Shown here one piece after another: positions 1-8,246 of a DNA stretch of 64,000 nt. Origin of the DNA: Nocardioides currus (GTDB taxonomy: Bacteria > Actinomycetota > Actinomycetes > Propionibacteriales > Nocardioidaceae); NCBI RefSeq assembly GCF_003057875.1, contig NZ_PYXZ01000005.1:220690-284689 (forward strand). Direction: 5' to 3'. Made by a program: the position numbers and the translations under genes. Below the pieces are notes generated by a model. That model saw only the letters and a list, made by a program, of their open reading frames with translations. It was not told the DNA's origin and searched no databases. The first letter of the stretch is position 1, and each line of letters starts with the position of its first letter.

Positions 1-620
1 CCTCGCGCACCGGCAAGCTCAAGACCGAGCAGTCGTTCGCCAACTTCCCCTCCGTGATGGGGATGGGCGGCTCGCGGGTCGTCCTGTCGACCTGGACCAC
101 GGGCGACACGGGCACGAAGTCCTGGGACACCACGACCGGTGAGGTCACCACGCTGACGCGGCGCCCCGCCAACCTCGTCGACATCGGCAACGACCTGCTC
201 GCCAGCTACACCAAGGACCCCTACCAGGGCGGCTGCATGGTCCTCAGCACGCTGTCCGACCCGACCAAGCGGCTGTGGAAGTCCTGCAGCGACCGGGTCG
301 AGGCCTTCTCCCCCGACGGTCGGCGGATGGCCACCATCGGCATCCTCTCCGACGGCATCGGCCCGAGCGTGGTCCAGGAGCGCGAGATCGACGGCTCGAC
401 GCTCGCGACCTACTCGACCGGCTGGTTCGGCCGGGTCCAGTTCGAGGACGACGCCGACCTGCTGCTCGAGGTCAACGGCGACACCCAGGCCGCGACGGTG
501 CGCTGCAACGAGGGCGCGTGCGAGAACGCGACCGACCCCGTCGCCGTACAGCAGCCGCGGACCACGCTCGGCCAGCCCGCGCGACGCTTCGGCTCCGCGG
601 TGCCGGGAGCGACCCGCTAG
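1..620 (+). CDS. C-terminal part of a beta-propeller-like protein (5' end outside window)
   Basis: The reading frame is open from base 3 to the TAG at 618-620, so the true start lies upstream of the window. The visible ~205 residues are rich in Gly, Thr, Asp and aromatic residues. They contain repeating short strands such as 'VEAFSPDGRRMATIG', the pattern of WD40/TolB-type propeller blades. Two Cys pairs (GGCMV...KSCSD and VRCNEGACEN) suggest an extracytoplasmic, disulfide-bonded protein. The function is not recognisable. The stop codon overlaps the stop of the convergent acetyltransferase gene by 2 nt, so the two genes meet tail to tail with no spacer. Confidence 0.7.
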   Translation, partial: SRTGKLKTEQSFANFPSVMGMGGSRVVLSTWTTGDTGTKSWDTTTGEVTTLTRRPANLVDIGNDLLASYTKDPYQGGCMVLSTLSDPTKRLWKSCSDRVEAFSPDGRRMATIGILSDGIGPSVVQEREIDGSTLATYSTGWFGRVQFEDDADLLLEVNGDTQAATVRCNEGACENATDPVAVQQPRTTLGQPARRFGSAVPGATR

Positions 621-1465
621 AACATCAGCGTCGACAGGCGGGCAGTCTCGGTGAAGCCGACCCGGCTGTAGGCCGCCCGTGCCGCAACGTTCCACTCGTT
701 GACGTAGAGCGACACGGTGGGGGCGATGTGCTCGCGCACGTGCGCGACCACCGCGGCCATCCCGCCCACCGACAGCCCCTCGCCGCGGCGGTCGGGGTGG
801 ACGTAGACACCCTGCACCTGGGCGGCGTACGGCGTGGAGCAGGCGACCTCCGCCTTGAAGATCACCCGACCGGACTCGTCGAAGCGGGCGAACGACCACC
901 CGCGCGAGATGAGCTGGCGCACGCGCGCCTGGTAGAGGTCCTTGCCGCCGGAGGTCTCCGGCGAGACCCCGACCTCCTCGGTGTACATGTCGACACACGC
1001 GGGGTAGAGCGCGATCAGGTCGGCCGGCGTGGTGGGGCGGACCTCCGGGTCGGGCGCCACCAGCGGGTCACCGTCGATCTGGAGGTGGGGTTGGCGCCAG
1101 CGGGCCTCGCGCGGCTCGCTCCAGCGACCACTGACCGTCTCCCACAGCGCCTCGACCGCGTCGTGCGGGCCGACGATGGTGGCGGTGGAGCGCACCCGGG
1201 CGAGCGCGCGCTCGGCGAAGGTCGCCACGTCCTCCCGGGTGCACTGCACCGGCACCAGGTTGGCGCCCATGTGGCAGCCGGCGACCAGCTCGTCGCCCTC
1301 GAACCGGCCCCAGATCTCGCCGCCGAGCCAGCGGGGGTCCATGTTGGTGACCCGCGCGCGGTAGGCGGCGAAGACGTTGACCACGGGGTCGGCGGCGGTG
1401 AGGTCCAAGAACGCGTCCCGGTCGTCGGGCCCGAGCAGGCGCACGTCGTCGCGGGTGGTCAACAC
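617..1465 (-). CDS. GNAT family N-acetyltransferase with N-terminal DUF4081 domain
   Basis: This 282-residue protein has two parts. Residues ~1-150 match the actinobacterial DUF4081 region (start LTTRDDVRLLGPDDRDAFLDL). Residues ~155-282 form a GNAT domain with the acetyl-CoA loop 'VHPDRRGEGLSVGGMAAV' and the C-terminal 'NEWNVAARAAYSRVGF' element. In mycobacteria the homologue (Rv2867c) sits beside ispG (gcpE), rip1 and dxr. Here it is about 5.6 kb from ispG, with other genes in between. The GTG at 1465 is chosen because a TAGGCT hexamer lies exactly 6 nt upstream, as expected for a leaderless mRNA. The acceptor substrate is unknown. Confidence 0.85.
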   Translation of the reverse strand: MLTTRDDVRLLGPDDRDAFLDLTAADPVVNVFAAYRARVTNMDPRWLGGEIWGRFEGDELVAGCHMGANLVPVQCTREDVATFAERALARVRSTATIVGPHDAVEALWETVSGRWSEPREARWRQPHLQIDGDPLVAPDPEVRPTTPADLIALYPACVDMYTEEVGVSPETSGGKDLYQARVRQLISRGWSFARFDESGRVIFKAEVACSTPYAAQVQGVYVHPDRRGEGLSVGGMAAVVAHVREHIAPTVSLYVNEWNVAARAAYSRVGFTETARLSTLMF

Positions 1466-1471
1466 GTCGGG

Positions 1472-1506
1472 AGCCTAGCCCCCTGCCCGGTGATCCTCGC
1501 TAGGGT
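1472..1506. promoter_or_regulatory. Divergent leaderless promoter pair
   Basis: The minus strand carries TAGGCT at 1472-1477, 6 nt before the GTG at 1465. The plus strand carries TAGGGT at 1501-1506, 6 nt before the GTG at 1513. The two -10-like boxes face away from each other within 47 bp, so each -35 region must overlap the other promoter. No convincing -35 hexamer is visible. Inferred from spacing only. Confidence 0.55.
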
Positions 1507-1512
1507 TCGCGG

Positions 1513-4050
1513 GTGAGCCGGCCCGCGAGTGTCCCCGCCGCGGGCGCGCTGGACGGCTACCGCTCGCTGGTCGAGTCCCAGACCGGCCCCGACGAGTGGT
1601 TCGACGCCGCACGCTCGGTCCGGCCGGACCAGGACCTGGTGACGACGGCGGTGGAGTCGCTGGGGCTCGGTGGCCTGCTCGCCGCGCGCGCCGAGGCCCG
1701 GCGACTCGTCGAGGACGACGGCATCCGCTACGGGCTGGCCGATGCCGTCGACGACGTGCCGGGCGATCGCGGTCGCAGCTGGGTGATCGACCCGTTGCCG
1801 GTGGTCATCGGCAGCCTCGAGTGGGCCCGGCTCGAGGCCGGCCTGCGCCAGCGTGCGCAGCTGCTCCAGCTCCTCCACGACGACGTGTACGGCGAGCGAC
1901 GACTCGTCTCTGAGCGCGTGCTGCCCGCCGAGCTGGTCCTGGGGCACAGCGGCTTCGTCCGCGCCGTCGACGGGATCGAGCACCAGCGGCTGGTGCTCGG
2001 AGCGACCGACCTCGCTCGGGGCGCCGACGGCGCCTGGACCGTGATCGCCGACAAGACGTCCGCGCCGTCCGGGGCCGGCTACGCGATGGCCAACCGTCGG
2101 GTCACCAGCCGGGTGCTCTCCTCGGTGCACCGCGGCGCCTCGCTCGAGCGGCTGCGTGGCTTCTTCCACACGATGGCCAACGCCCTGGGGGACGTGGCGG
2201 ACGCGGGCGTCGACACCCCACGCGTCGTCGTGCTCTCACCCGGCACGGGCACCGAGACCGCGTTCGACCAGGCCTTCCTGGCCACCCTGCTCGGCTTCCC
2301 GCTCGTGGAGGGCGACGACCTCAACGTCCGCGACGGCCGCGTGTGGATCCGCAGCACCGGTCGCCGTGAGCCGGTCGACGTCGTCCTCCGCCGGGTCGAC
2401 GCCGAGTTCTGCGACCCGCTCGAGCTGCGCTCCGACTCGCAGCTCGGCCTGCCCGGGCTCGTGGAGTCGGCCCGCCGCGGCGGCGTCTCGCTCGCCAACC
2501 CGCTGGGGGCCGGCGTGCTGGAGAACGCCGGGCTCGTCCCCTACCTGCCCGCCATCGCCCGGCGCCTGCTCGGCGAGGAGCTCGACCTGCCGTCCGCGCC
2601 CACCTGGTGGTGCGGTGACGCGTCGAGCCGCTCGCACGTCCTGACCAACCTCGACTCGCTCGTGGTCAAGCCGATCGCGCGCGGACTCGTCGTGGCCGCG
2701 CGCTTCGGCTGGGAGCTGAGCGCCGCCCAGCGCGACGACCTGCGTCGCGAGATCGAGGAACGGCCATGGGCCTGGGTGGGCCAGGAGCCGATCCCGATGT
2801 CGACCGCACCGGTGGTCACGCCGTCCGGCCTCGCGCCGGGCCGGTTCGTGCTGCGCGCCTTCGGCGTCACCGACGAGGAGCGCCACCACGTCATGCCGGG
2901 CGGCCTCGGCCGCGTCAACACCGACCCGTCATCGATGCTCGTCTCGAGCGCCAGCGGCGCGCTGGCCAAGGACGTCTGGGTGCTGGCCGACGACCCGTCG
3001 GGCGTGCGCGGATGGTCTGCCCCGAGCCCGGACCGGGCTCGGACGCTGGTCCGGCTCCAGCGGCGTACGGCCGTGGCGCCCCGCGTCGCGGACAACCTGT
3101 TCTGGGTCGGCCGGTACGCCGAGCGGGCCGAGGGCACGGCCCGTCTGCTGCGCGTCGCCGACGACCTCGCCGCCGACCACGCGCAGCGCCCCGGCACCCC
3201 GGGTGCGGCGACCATGGAGGTCATGGTGCAGGCCGCGGCGGCCCTCACCGGGGTCGCGCCCCGGGCCGACCAGGGACCGGTGGACCACCTGCGGGCAATG
3301 GTCGGCACGCCCCACCTCCTCGGCACCGTCGCGCACGCCTGCCACCGTCTCGTGGTGGCCGCCGAGAGCGTCCGCGACCAGCTGTCCCAGGACATCTGGC
3401 ACATCCTGTCGCGCCTCGACCGCACCCTCGCGACCCCGGCTCCGGCGGACTCGCAGCTGCGACCCCAGCTCGACACCGTGCTCGAGTCGCTGCTCGCCGT
3501 CGCCGGCGTCGTGCACGAGAGCATGGTCCGCGACCAGACGTGGGGCTTCCTCGACGGTGGCATCAGGATCGAGCGCGCGCAGCACACGGTGTCGCTGCTC
3601 CGAGCCACCCTGGCCCTGGAGCGGCCGCCGATCATCGACGGGCAGGTGACCGAGTCGGTGCTCGAGGCGTGCGAGAGCATCCTCACCCACCGGCGGCGGA
3701 CGGCCTCGGGCGAGGGACCGGCCTGGCCGGTCCAGTCGGCCACGTCGCTCCTGCTGGCCGACACCGGCAACCCGCGCTCGGTGGCGTTCCAGGTCGACCG
3801 GCTGGCGGACGCGATGCGGTTGACCGGCGACGACCTGCTGGTGACGGCGACCGCGACCCTCGCCGCCTCGCTCGCCGGCCTCGACCTCGTCGAGCTCTGC
3901 TCGGGTGACCGCTCGGCGCTGCTGTCCACGCTCACCAACGTCGACGAGAGCCTGCGAGCGATCTCGAGCGAGCTCAGCGCGCGCCACTTCGGGCGCAAGC
4001 CGAGGCGACGCGTGCTCCTGGGCGATTGGTCGGGAGGGGTCCGCGCATGA
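1513..4050 (+). CDS. Circularly permuted ATP-grasp / alpha-E domain fusion protein
   Basis: This 845-residue fusion joins a circularly permuted type-2 ATP-grasp domain (residues ~20-490; 'ARLEAGLRQRAQLLQLLHDDVYG', 'DLARGADGAWTVIADKTSAPSGAGYAMANR') to an alpha-E (DUF403) domain (~510-835; 'RVADNLFWVGRYAERAEGTARL'). In many bacteria these are two adjacent genes followed by a transglutaminase-like gene. That order is kept here, with an ATGA overlap to the next gene. The family is predicted to carry out ATP-dependent ligation, making or modifying a peptide, but no substrate is proven. The start is GTG 1513, 6 nt after a TAGGGT box. The most likely role is in a peptide-tagging or peptide-synthesis cassette with the next gene. 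Confidence 0.88.
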   Translation: MSRPASVPAAGALDGYRSLVESQTGPDEWFDAARSVRPDQDLVTTAVESLGLGGLLAARAEARRLVEDDGIRYGLADAVDDVPGDRGRSWVIDPLPVVIGSLEWARLEAGLRQRAQLLQLLHDDVYGERRLVSERVLPAELVLGHSGFVRAVDGIEHQRLVLGATDLARGADGAWTVIADKTSAPSGAGYAMANRRVTSRVLSSVHRGASLERLRGFFHTMANALGDVADAGVDTPRVVVLSPGTGTETAFDQAFLATLLGFPLVEGDDLNVRDGRVWIRSTGRREPVDVVLRRVDAEFCDPLELRSDSQLGLPGLVESARRGGVSLANPLGAGVLENAGLVPYLPAIARRLLGEELDLPSAPTWWCGDASSRSHVLTNLDSLVVKPIARGLVVAARFGWELSAAQRDDLRREIEERPWAWVGQEPIPMSTAPVVTPSGLAPGRFVLRAFGVTDEERHHVMPGGLGRVNTDPSSMLVSSASGALAKDVWVLADDPSGVRGWSAPSPDRARTLVRLQRRTAVAPRVADNLFWVGRYAERAEGTARLLRVADDLAADHAQRPGTPGAATMEVMVQAAAALTGVAPRADQGPVDHLRAMVGTPHLLGTVAHACHRLVVAAESVRDQLSQDIWHILSRLDRTLATPAPADSQLRPQLDTVLESLLAVAGVVHESMVRDQTWGFLDGGIRIERAQHTVSLLRATLALERPPIIDGQVTESVLEACESILTHRRRTASGEGPAWPVQSATSLLLADTGNPRSVAFQVDRLADAMRLTGDDLLVTATATLAASLAGLDLVELCSGDRSALLSTLTNVDESLRAISSELSARHFGRKPRRRVLLGDWSGGVRA

Positions 4051-4961
4051 GTCGGCAGGGACCGGACGACTTCACCCCGCGCCGCTACGAGGTGCGCCAC
4101 CGCACGACCTACACCTACGACGACGACGTGACGACCTGCTACGAGCGCGGGTTCCTCCGACCGCGGGAGACACCGACCCAACGGGTGGTCAGCAACGACG
4201 TCCGGATCACCCCGGAGCCCGACCTGCTGGACGAGCACACCGACCACTTCGGCAACCACAGCTTCTACGTCGAGGTGCGCACGCCCCACCAGGTGCTCGA
4301 GGTGACCAAGTCCAGCGTCGTCCACGTCGCCTGGCCCGAGGTGGACCTGGCGGGGCTCAACCGGTGGACGGTCGAGTCGGCCGCCGAGGCGATCCGGGAC
4401 ACCGGCGACCCGGTCACCCGCGCGACGTACCTCCTGCCCTCGCCGTTGGTCGAGGTGGACGAGGCGGTCAAGGCGTACGCCGCCTCGGTGCTGGCCCCGG
4501 AGGCACCCCTGGGTGACGCGATCGTCGCGCTGACGCACGCGATCTTCACCGACTTCGCCTACCGCTCCGGCGTCACGAACGTCCGGACGACCCTCCAGGA
4601 CCTGCTCGAGCTGCGGCAAGGGGTGTGCCAGGACTTCACCCACCTCGCCCTCGGCTGCCTGCGCGCCGCCGGGCTGCCGGGTCGCTACGTCAGCGGCTAC
4701 CTCGAGACCTCTCCCCCGCCCGGCCAGCAGAGGCTCGAGGGATCGGACGCCTCGCACGCCTGGGCCTCCGTGCTGACCCCCGGCGGCGACTGGGTGGACC
4801 TCGACCCGACCAACGACCACCTCGCCGACTCGCGCTACGTCGTGACGGCCTGGGGACGCGACTTCCGCGACGTGTCGCCGCTCAAGGGAGTCATCTACAC
4901 CGAGTCGACCACGTCGTCGCTCGACGTCGGGGTGGACGTCACCCGGCTCGCCGAGCTCTGA
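4047..4961 (+). CDS. Transglutaminase-like cysteine protease family protein
   Basis: This 304-residue protein has an N-terminal beta domain (YEVRHRTTYTYDDDV) and a transglutaminase core. The triad is visible: Cys in 'QGVCQDFTHLALGCLR', His in 'DASHAWASV', Asp in 'WVDLDPTNDH'. The ATG at 4047 overlaps the upstream stop as ATGA and follows GGGAGGGG, so it is preferred to the TTG at 4026. It is the partner of the ATP-grasp/alpha-E fusion and probably acts as a peptidase or amidase on the ligase product. No signal peptide is seen, so it is likely cytoplasmic. It is convergent with the methyltransferase gene that ends at 4995. Confidence 0.9.
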   Translation: MSRQGPDDFTPRRYEVRHRTTYTYDDDVTTCYERGFLRPRETPTQRVVSNDVRITPEPDLLDEHTDHFGNHSFYVEVRTPHQVLEVTKSSVVHVAWPEVDLAGLNRWTVESAAEAIRDTGDPVTRATYLLPSPLVEVDEAVKAYAASVLAPEAPLGDAIVALTHAIFTDFAYRSGVTNVRTTLQDLLELRQGVCQDFTHLALGCLRAAGLPGRYVSGYLETSPPPGQQRLEGSDASHAWASVLTPGGDWVDLDPTNDHLADSRYVVTAWGRDFRDVSPLKGVIYTESTTSSLDVGVDVTRLAEL

Positions 4962-4994
4962 CGCACGTGACGAGGCCCTGAGAGGCGGTCGGGC

Positions 4995-5873
4995 TCAGGC
5001 CAGGGCAGCGCGGACGGCCGCGATGTGCGCCGGGGTGGAGCCGCAGCAACCGCCCACGAGGTCGATGCCGATCGCGGCGAGCCGCTCGGCGTGGGCCGCG
5101 AGGTCGGCCGGCGTGGCGTCGTACTCGAAGTGGTCCCCCACCACCTGCGGGAGGCCGGCGTTCGACTGGGCGACCAGCAGCACGTCGCCGGTGCGCGCCT
5201 GCACCATCTCGGCGGCGATGAGCTCCATCTCCTCCGGCCCTCGACCGCAGTTGGCGCCCACGGCATCGACGCCGCCCGCGCTCAGGTGTGCGACGGCATC
5301 GGCCGGGCGGACGCCCATCATGGTGCGCACGTTGGTGTCGAAGCTCATCGTCACGACGATGGGGAGGTCGGGGGCGACCGCACGGGCGGCGGCGATCGCC
5401 GCGTCTGCCTCGCCGAGGTCGCTCAGCGTCTCGACCAGCACCAGGTCGATCCCGCCCTCGACGAGGGCCTCGACCTGCTCGGCGAACAGAGCCTGGGCGT
5501 CGTCGGGCGTCATGGTGCCGAGGGGCGCCAGCAGCTCGCCGGTCGGTCCCAGGTCGCCGGCGACGAGCAGCCCGTGCTCGTCGGCCACCGAGCGCGCGAT
5601 CCGGGCCGCGTTGCGGTTCACCTCGGCCAGGCGGCCGCCGAGACCGTGCATGTCCAGGCGGGGTCGGGTGCCGCCGAAGGTGTTGGTGGTGAGGACCCGC
5701 GCCCCGGCCTCCGCGTAGGCGGCGTGCGCCGCCCGGACCGCGTCGGGGTTCTCGAGGTTCCAGAGCTCACCCGGGTCACCGTCCGCCAGGCCGCTGTCCT
5801 GGAGCAGCGTCCCCATGCCCCCGTCGAGCAGCACCGGTCGGTCGGTCCCCAGCAGCGCCGCCAGCCGGTTCAC
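4995..5873 (-). CDS. Homocysteine S-methyltransferase family protein
   Basis: This 292-residue TIM-barrel protein corresponds to the Pfam S-methyl_trans family (MmuM, BHMT and the MetH N-terminal domain). It begins VNRLAALLGTDRPVLLDGGMG. The zinc-binding cysteines are present: Cys in 'VGANCGRG' and the Cys pair in 'LVGGCCGSTPAHI'. It lacks the folate, cobalamin and SAM-activation modules of full MetH, so it probably uses a small methyl donor such as S-methylmethionine, or depends on separate partner proteins. The GTG at 5873 overlaps the stop of the upstream gene as GTGA, so translation is probably coupled. The longer frame upstream is only a shadow of that gene. Confidence 0.88.
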   Translation of the reverse strand: MNRLAALLGTDRPVLLDGGMGTLLQDSGLADGDPGELWNLENPDAVRAAHAAYAEAGARVLTTNTFGGTRPRLDMHGLGGRLAEVNRNAARIARSVADEHGLLVAGDLGPTGELLAPLGTMTPDDAQALFAEQVEALVEGGIDLVLVETLSDLGEADAAIAAARAVAPDLPIVVTMSFDTNVRTMMGVRPADAVAHLSAGGVDAVGANCGRGPEEMELIAAEMVQARTGDVLLVAQSNAGLPQVVGDHFEYDATPADLAAHAERLAAIGIDLVGGCCGSTPAHIAAVRAALA

Positions 5874-6163
5874 CGGCCGAGCCCGTCGAGGAAGCCGGCG
5901 ATCCGCTCGGCCGGCCACGCCGCGTCGAGCTCGGCGACGGTGCGGTCGAGGACCTCGGCGGGAGTGCCCTCGGCCGTGGTCCACGCGGACCGCTCCCAGC
6001 CGGCGAGGTAGTCGTCGGCTCCGGTGTCGCCGAGCCGCATCGCGGCCTCGTCGATCGCCTCCTGGAAGCGTGGTGCGAGCTGGGCCTTCACGCTCTCGTC
6101 GCCGGCTCGGGCGGCCACCATCGATGGCAGCTCGCGCCATGCCGTGATCTGGAACTCCGTCAT
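5870..6163 (-). CDS. Small 'virulence factor' family protein (PF13769-like)
   Basis: This 97-residue protein starts MTEFQITAWRELPSMVAARA. It matches the pattern of the poorly named Virulence_fact family (Y/FQI.sWR..PS.V near the N-terminus; 'YLAGWERSAW' in the middle). The name is historical and no virulence role is known. In other bacteria I recall this family near corrinoid and methyl-tetrahydrofolate genes (from memory). Here it is translationally coupled to a homocysteine methyltransferase, which fits a methyl-transfer role. The ATG at 6163 lies 7 nt after a TAGGGT box (6171-6176, minus strand), which suggests a leaderless two-gene operon. Confidence 0.75.
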   Translation of the reverse strand: MTEFQITAWRELPSMVAARAGDESVKAQLAPRFQEAIDEAAMRLGDTGADDYLAGWERSAWTTAEGTPAEVLDRTVAELDAAWPAERIAGFLDGLGR

Positions 6164-6170
6164 GCCCCGC

Positions 6171-6176
6171 ACCCTA
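6171..6176 (-). promoter_or_regulatory. Leaderless -10 box for the virulence-factor-like/methyltransferase pair
   Basis: The minus strand reads TAGGGT, then 7 nt, then the ATG at 6163. Transcription would begin at or next to the start codon. No Shine-Dalgarno sequence fits in this space. Confidence 0.45.
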
Positions 6177-6236
6177 GGTCCGACCACGTGTCCGGGGACG
6201 GCCGTCCCGGCGGGTGAACTGCTGCGGGCGTGACGG

Positions 6237-7049
6237 CTAGCGGAGCTGGGTGAGGGCGAGGCCGTCGTCGGCGGGCAGGCCCGGCTCGACCACGGCCTCG
6301 ACCTGCATCGAGACCAGGTCGGCGAACCCGCCGTTGACGGTGAGGAAGGCCGTGTCGGCGGCGTCGCGGCCGGTGGCGATCCGCAGGAGCGAGCCACGTG
6401 GCGCGAGGCCGGTGGCGTCGACGACGTACCACTGCCCGTCGATCGCGACCTCGGTGACCGCGTGGAAGTCCATCGGCTGCAGGCCCGGCGCGTAGACACT
6501 GACGAGGCGTGCGGGCACGCCGAGGGCGCGCAGGAAGGCGATCACCAGCTGCGAGGTGTCGCGGCAGATGCCCCGGCGGCGCAGGTAGGTCTCGAGCGCA
6601 CCGTCCACCGGACCGCTGCTGCCGGGTGCGTAGGTGATGTGGGTCAGCACCCACGACACGGCCTCCTGGACGAGCTCGGCGCCCTCGAGGTGGCCGAAGT
6701 GCGAGTGCGCGACGGGCGAGAGCCGGTCGGAGTCGCAGTAGCGGCTGGGGCGCGTGAACTCGATCGACTCCAGCTCGGTCAGCGGAGCCGGCCCGTCGCC
6801 CAGGGGCACGACGGCGTCGTACTGCATGACCAGCGAGCCCACGGGCGCGCTCGCGACCCGGTGCAGCCGGGTCTGGCCGGCGGCGAGGATCTCGGTCCGG
6901 TCGAGCAGCGCGCCGTCGACGGTGATGCTCAGGGTTTCGCTGGTCGGCGGCTGGTCGGCGGCGACCGCGACCGAGAAGACCAGGTCGGCCGGAGCGGTGA
7001 CCTGGAGGCGGAGGGTGCTGCTGACGGTGCGGACGAGGTCGGGGCTCAT
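6237..7049 (-). CDS. Transglutaminase-like domain protein, coupled to ispG
   Basis: This 270-residue protein starts [17 protein letters not shown]. Residues ~1-120 form a beta-rich N-terminal domain and ~140-230 the transglutaminase core. The triad is Cys in 'RRRGICRDTSQLVIAFLR', His in 'PMDFHAVTEV' and Asp in 'WYVVDATGLAPRG'. No signal peptide or ATP-grasp partner is present, unlike the transglutaminase at 4047-4961. The stop of ispG and this ATG share one base (TGATG), so it is co-translated with ispG. Why a transglutaminase should follow an isoprenoid gene is unclear. The arrangement may only reflect insertion behind a strong promoter. Confidence 0.85.
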   Translation of the reverse strand: MSPDLVRTVSSTLRLQVTAPADLVFSVAVAADQPPTSETLSITVDGALLDRTEILAAGQTRLHRVASAPVGSLVMQYDAVVPLGDGPAPLTELESIEFTRPSRYCDSDRLSPVAHSHFGHLEGAELVQEAVSWVLTHITYAPGSSGPVDGALETYLRRRGICRDTSQLVIAFLRALGVPARLVSVYAPGLQPMDFHAVTEVAIDGQWYVVDATGLAPRGSLLRIATGRDAADTAFLTVNGGFADLVSMQVEAVVEPGLPADDGLALTQLR

Positions 7050-8200
7050 CAGCTGACGGTGACCGACGCCTCGGCCCCATCGACCGGCTCCATGCCCTCG
7101 GCGATGCGCATCGCCTCCTCGATCAGCGTCTCGACGATCTGCGACTCGGGCACGGTCTTGACGACCTCGCCCTTGACGAAGATCTGGCCCTTGCCGTTGC
7201 CCGAGGCGACGCCGAGGTCGGCCTCGCGGGCCTCGCCGGGACCGTTGACGACACACCCCATGACGGCGACGCGTAGCGGGACCTCCAGCCCGTCGAGGCC
7301 GGCGGTCACCTCCTCGGCCAGCTTGTAGACGTCGACCTGGGCGCGACCGCACGAGGGGCAGGAGACGATCTCGAGTCGGCGCGGCTTGAGGTTGAGCGAC
7401 TCCAGGATCTGGAGGCCGACCTTGACCTCCTCGACCGGGGGCGCGGAGAGCGAGACGCGGATGGTGTCGCCGATGCCCTGGCTGAGCAGGTGGCCGAACG
7501 CCACGCTGGACTTGATGGTGCCCTGGAAGGCCGGGCCGGCCTCGGTGACGCCGAGGTGCAGCGGCCAGTCGCCCGCGGCGGCGAGCAGCTCGTAGGCGCG
7601 CACCATGACGACGGGGTCGTTGTGCTTGACCGAGATCTTGAAGTCGTGGAAGTCGTGCTCCTCGAACAGGCTCGCCTCCCACACGGCCGACTCGACGAGC
7701 GCCTCGGGCGTCGCCTTGCCGTACTTGTCGAGGATCCGCTTGTCGAGCGACCCAGCGTTGACGCCGATCCGGATGCTCGTGCCGCGGTCCTTGGCGGCCT
7801 TGGCGATCTCCTTGACCTGGTCGTCGAACTTGCGGATGTTGCCGGGGTTGACGCGGACGGCGGCGCAACCGGCGTCGATGGCCGCGAAGACGTACTTCGG
7901 CTGGAAGTGGATGTCGGCGATCACCGGGATCTGCGAGTGCTGCGCGATCTCGGGCAGCGCGTCGGCGTCGTCCTGGCTCGGGCAGGCCACGCGGACGATG
8001 TCGCAGCCGGTGGCGGTGAGCTCGGCGATCTGCTGGAGGGTGGCGTTGACGTCGGAGGTCAGCGTCGTGGTCATCGACTGCACCGAGATCGGGCTGTCGC
8101 TGCCGACCCCGACCGAGCCGACCTTGATCTGGCGGGTCTGCCGACGAGGGGCGAGCACGGGCGGGGGAAGAGCGGGCATGCCGAGGCCGACGGACGTCAT
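7049..8200 (-). CDS. ispG: 4-hydroxy-3-methylbut-2-en-1-yl diphosphate synthase (flavodoxin)
   Basis: IspG (GcpE) converts MEcPP to HMBPP, the penultimate step of the MEP isoprenoid pathway, using a [4Fe-4S] cluster. The 383 residues have the family start '[19 protein letters not shown]', the TIM-barrel motif 'VRVNPGNI' and the cluster cysteines in 'CPSCGR' and 'GCVVNGPGE'. The length is normal for the short bacterial form. The ATG at 8200 lies exactly 6 nt after TAGACT (8207-8212). It is the head of a unit that reads into the transglutaminase gene. The nearby dxr gene encodes an earlier step of the same pathway. Confidence 0.97.
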   Translation of the reverse strand: MTSVGLGMPALPPPVLAPRRQTRQIKVGSVGVGSDSPISVQSMTTTLTSDVNATLQQIAELTATGCDIVRVACPSQDDADALPEIAQHSQIPVIADIHFQPKYVFAAIDAGCAAVRVNPGNIRKFDDQVKEIAKAAKDRGTSIRIGVNAGSLDKRILDKYGKATPEALVESAVWEASLFEEHDFHDFKISVKHNDPVVMVRAYELLAAAGDWPLHLGVTEAGPAFQGTIKSSVAFGHLLSQGIGDTIRVSLSAPPVEEVKVGLQILESLNLKPRRLEIVSCPSCGRAQVDVYKLAEEVTAGLDGLEVPLRVAVMGCVVNGPGEAREADLGVASGNGKGQIFVKGEVVKTVPESQIVETLIEEAMRIAEGMEPVDGAEASVTVS

Positions 8201-8206
8201 GGCGCC

Positions 8207-8212
8207 AGTCTA
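8207..8212 (-). promoter_or_regulatory. Leaderless -10 box of ispG
   Basis: On the minus strand TAGACT is followed by GGCGCC and the ATG at 8200. The 6-nt spacing matches several other genes in the window. It implies that ispG has its own promoter although rip1 lies just upstream in the same direction. Confidence 0.5.
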
Positions 8213-8246
8213 GGAGGCGACGGTTGCGCAACCGCAGTCGCGGGCG

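Noticed and set aside
6171..8231. Very long minus-strand frame joining the transglutaminase to a 5' extension across ispG
   Set aside because: The extension is the wrong frame over ispG, which has complete IspG motifs. The transglutaminase starts at 7049 with a TGATG overlap.
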